In this document: positions 62,359 through 64,000 of the stretch, one piece after another
How the letters are laid out: every line of letters begins with the position of its first letter
Numbering within the stretch: the first letter of the stretch is position 1
Source: Halicephalobus mephisto
Taxonomy: Eukaryota > Nematoda > Chromadorea > Rhabditida > Panagrolaimidae
Length of the DNA stretch: 64,000 nt
Assembly: GCA_009193035.1 (NCBI GenBank)
Contig: SWDT01000020.1
Coordinates: forward strand, 1 to 64,000
Direction: 5' to 3'
Translations under genes and position numbers: made by a program
The notes under the pieces: model-generated
What the model was told of the DNA's origin: nothing
Seen by the model: only the letters and a program-made list of their open reading frames with translations
Databases searched by the model: none

Positions 62359-63405
62359 CTATCGAAAATACAAATCAGGGGGCCTAAATTCATCATCACG
62401 TTCGTCTCGTCGTTGTTTCATCCAGGTCATTTCTCGAATTTTTCCTTTATCCCATTCACGAACGGATTTCTTTTTTCTTTCTTCTGCTGCTTTAGCTACG
62501 GCATCTGGATCCGGAGGAAGGGGGATTTCGTCCAAGTTTATATTGGCCCCAGGATGTTGTTCTTCTTCGTCGTCTTCGTCTTCAGAAGGCAAAGGAGATT
62601 CTCCAATAAGTTGTCTCATGAAATTTATCTTCGCACGTTCTTCTTTTTTCGCTTGTTTTTCTTTTTTCTTGAAGTTTACTCTTGCTTCCGCGGTTTTGAT
62701 GGACATTTGCAAAAGTTCGTCGATCTTCTTCTGTCTCGCTTCAGTTTCCTGCGGAAGAGGGATATGGCTGGCTCCAAAGAATCGGTCTTTCTCTTCTGAA
62801 GGATTGTAGTAGACCTCCATCTGACGAGGAACAGACGGTCCGGGTTCTGGTTCGTCGTTCACGGCGGAATCGTAGTCAAATCCGGCGGAAGTTCTAGAAT
62901 TCTCAGGTAACGGGCTTCTGGACCTTGATCTAGTTCTTCTCCCGGAACCGTAATCAAACCCAACAGCTGAGGTTCTAGATCTCTCAGGTAACGGGCTTCT
63001 GGACCTTGATCTGTTTCTTCTGTCGAAATCCACGAGAAACTCGGGTTTGGATCCGTCCTCATATATCGGCTGTTCGCCTCGCTTAAGTCTATCGTACATT
63101 TTTGCTTTTTCTTCCATTTTTCTTTTCTGTTCTTGAAATTTGGCCTCTTCCTCCTCCTTCAAAGCCCGTTCGGCTCTCCTCAAGGACTCTTTTTGTTCTT
63201 TCTTCGCTTTTTTTTCTTCTTTTATTGGATCTACAAATAGATTCTTCTTGGTTTTGTTCACAAGAGGCACAGAATCAGAAGCGAGATCAGTAGTTTTCCT
63301 GCCGTGTTGAAGGACGATGGTTTTGAAATCCAAAAATGCGGACACATTTTTCGTTTTTAAGCTTTTTGAAGCTGGTCTCATCGGGAATTCCTCATCGTCA
63401 GACAT
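62359..63405 (-). CDS. CCDC174-like coiled-coil nuclear protein
   Basis: A single exon encodes 348 residues. CCDC174 is a nuclear protein linked to RNA processing and the exon-junction complex. The C-terminus carries the family (DUF4078-type) signature: SVREWDKGKIREMTWMKQRR followed by DERDDEFRPPDLYF, together with an upstream GEQPIYEDGSKPEFLVDF. Residues about 70-105 are a Lys/Glu coiled coil. Residues about 130-175 hold two copies of an SRSRSPLPE-x-SRTSA unit, an SR-like, probably phosphorylated segment. A second charged helix lies at about 235-270. The start ATG follows CTTTCAG|GGTCCAAG (AG at 63415-63414), which excludes the Met 14 codons upstream. It is the upstream member of the probable operon with pro-2. 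No C. elegans gene name can be given. Confidence 0.85.
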   Translation of the reverse strand: MSDDEEFPMRPASKSLKTKNVSAFLDFKTIVLQHGRKTTDLASDSVPLVNKTKKNLFVDPIKEEKKAKKEQKESLRRAERALKEEEEAKFQEQKRKMEEKAKMYDRLKRGEQPIYEDGSKPEFLVDFDRRNRSRSRSPLPERSRTSAVGFDYGSGRRTRSRSRSPLPENSRTSAGFDYDSAVNDEPEPGPSVPRQMEVYYNPSEEKDRFFGASHIPLPQETEARQKKIDELLQMSIKTAEARVNFKKKEKQAKKEERAKINFMRQLIGESPLPSEDEDDEEEQHPGANINLDEIPLPPDPDAVAKAAEERKKKSVREWDKGKIREMTWMKQRRDERDDEFRPPDLYFR

Positions 63406-63469
63406 CTTGGACCCTGAAAGGAATATAGTTAATATAAATAAGACCATGAAAAGAGGAAATCACTAAAAA

Positions 63470-63890
63470 TGGGAATTAGTCAATAACGAAATCAAAGATA
63501 GTTGGAATTTTCCGTCCGAGATTTTCCTGATTAAACGGACAAGTTCGACAGAGAGAATTAATCTTACTAAGGATAAAATTAATATAAAATTGAAATATTT
63601 AAAAAGAAAACTCACCAGAAGTTTGGGATTCAATGGGTTTTCGTCGTTGAAGAAATCAAAGTCAGTCCGGATTTTCCGTTCGAGACCTTCCTGTTAAAGC
63701 AACCAAATCTAGGAAGAGTAGTAGGTTAGTATTAATAAATAAAAATAAAACTAATATAAAAATACCAAATATCAAAGGAAAAAACTCGCCAAAAGAGAAA
63801 AATTCAGTGAATTTTAGTCATTAACGAAATCAGACAATGAGAATTTTCCGTTCGAGACCATTCCATTTAAACGAACAAGACTGGCATGAC
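63470..63890. repeat. Three-copy repeat in the upstream region of the CCDC174-like gene
   Basis: aattttccgt(c/t)cgaga followed by ttcctg(a/t)ttaaa(c/g) recurs at about 63505, 63672 and 63842. Each copy is preceded by taacgaaatcaaa or gaagaaatcaaa and separated by an ataaaattaatataaaa stretch and an aaaactc(a/g)cca block. On the minus strand each unit carries GGTGAGTTTT or GGCGAGTTTT, donor-like sequences, so these could be duplicated noncoding 5' exons. Confidence 0.75.
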
Positions 63891-63949
63891 TGATAAACCA
63901 ATTTCGATTTTGATCTCGTCATCCACCCTAAATTTTTCAGATTTTCAGC

Positions 63950-64000
63950 ATGTCTTTATTGCAACGGCTTCATTCGGCGAAAAAGAAGCTCACAAAAGTG
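63950..64000 (+). CDS. 5' end of a further plus-strand gene (cut by window end)
   Basis: An ATG directly after AATTTTTCAG|ATTTTCAGC opens a 17-codon frame to the window end (MSLLQRLHSAKKKLTKV). Two successive TTTTCAG sites suggest a trans-splice acceptor. The basic, Leu/Arg/His-bearing start could be a mitochondrial presequence, but identity cannot be judged from 17 residues. It is divergent from the CCDC174-like/pro-2 pair. Confidence 0.5.
   Translation, partial: MSLLQRLHSAKKKLTKV

Overview
This window is nuclear DNA from a nematode, very probably Caenorhabditis or a close rhabditid relative. The reasons are: AT-rich sequence with many short introns ending in TTTCAG; several genes that start just after a TTTCAG acceptor with no visible upstream exon (as in trans-splicing); a very tightly spaced same-strand gene pair; nematode-type families (Clc-like claudin, Cys-rich secreted proteins); and a G-protein beta subunit of exactly 340 residues that reads as the nematode GPB-1 protein. 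All gene models were assembled by hand from splice signals and reading-frame continuity. No expression data or database search was available.

Layout. 1-3 kb: ELO fatty-acid elongase. 4-11 kb: the large kinetochore gene rod-1 (KNTC1). 11.5-12.5 kb: three-CCCH zinc-finger protein. 12.7-14.7 kb: Clc-like claudin. 14.7-18.3 kb: minisatellites, a hairpin element, copies of a modular dispersed repeat and a tiny secreted-peptide gene. 18.3-22.8 kb (minus): secreted Cys-rich protein with a 2.45 kb first intron. 23.6-28.9 kb: GDSL/SGNH hydrolase-like protein whose nucleophile position is Gly. 29.0-32.6 kb (minus): histidine ammonia-lyase. 32.6-36.3 kb: tandem repeats. 36.3-38.3 kb (minus): secreted Cys-rich protein, divergent from a MIER1-like ELM2/SANT corepressor (38.5-39.8 kb). 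39.9-43.1 kb: secreted glycoprotein of unknown family. 43.3-47.2 kb: a 3.9 kb degenerate satellite. 47.9-50.0 kb (minus): gpb-1. 50.0-53.9 kb: an unusually complex noncoding stretch and then AT-rich filler. 53.9-54.6 kb (minus): emc-3, divergent from spt-5 (55.8-59.3 kb) across a 1.2 kb array-bearing promoter. 59.3-63.4 kb (minus): pro-2/NOC2 with a CCDC174-like gene directly upstream, probably one operon. 63.95 kb: start of a further plus-strand gene cut by the window end.

The genes do not form one pathway. Housekeeping genes (gpb-1, emc-3, spt-5, pro-2, CCDC174-like) cluster in the right third. Secreted and metabolic genes lie in the repeat-rich middle. Introns and spacers hold many locus-specific tandem arrays, several sharing short motifs (cgtgtcgagac-like, catatatcaattt, tactgta). 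No prokaryotic system, CRISPR array, rRNA or convincing tRNA was seen. The observations I consider most worth following are the promoter array whose core is identical while the rest of each unit has diverged (emc-3/spt-5), the active-site losses in the GDSL-like protein, and the modular dispersed repeat family.
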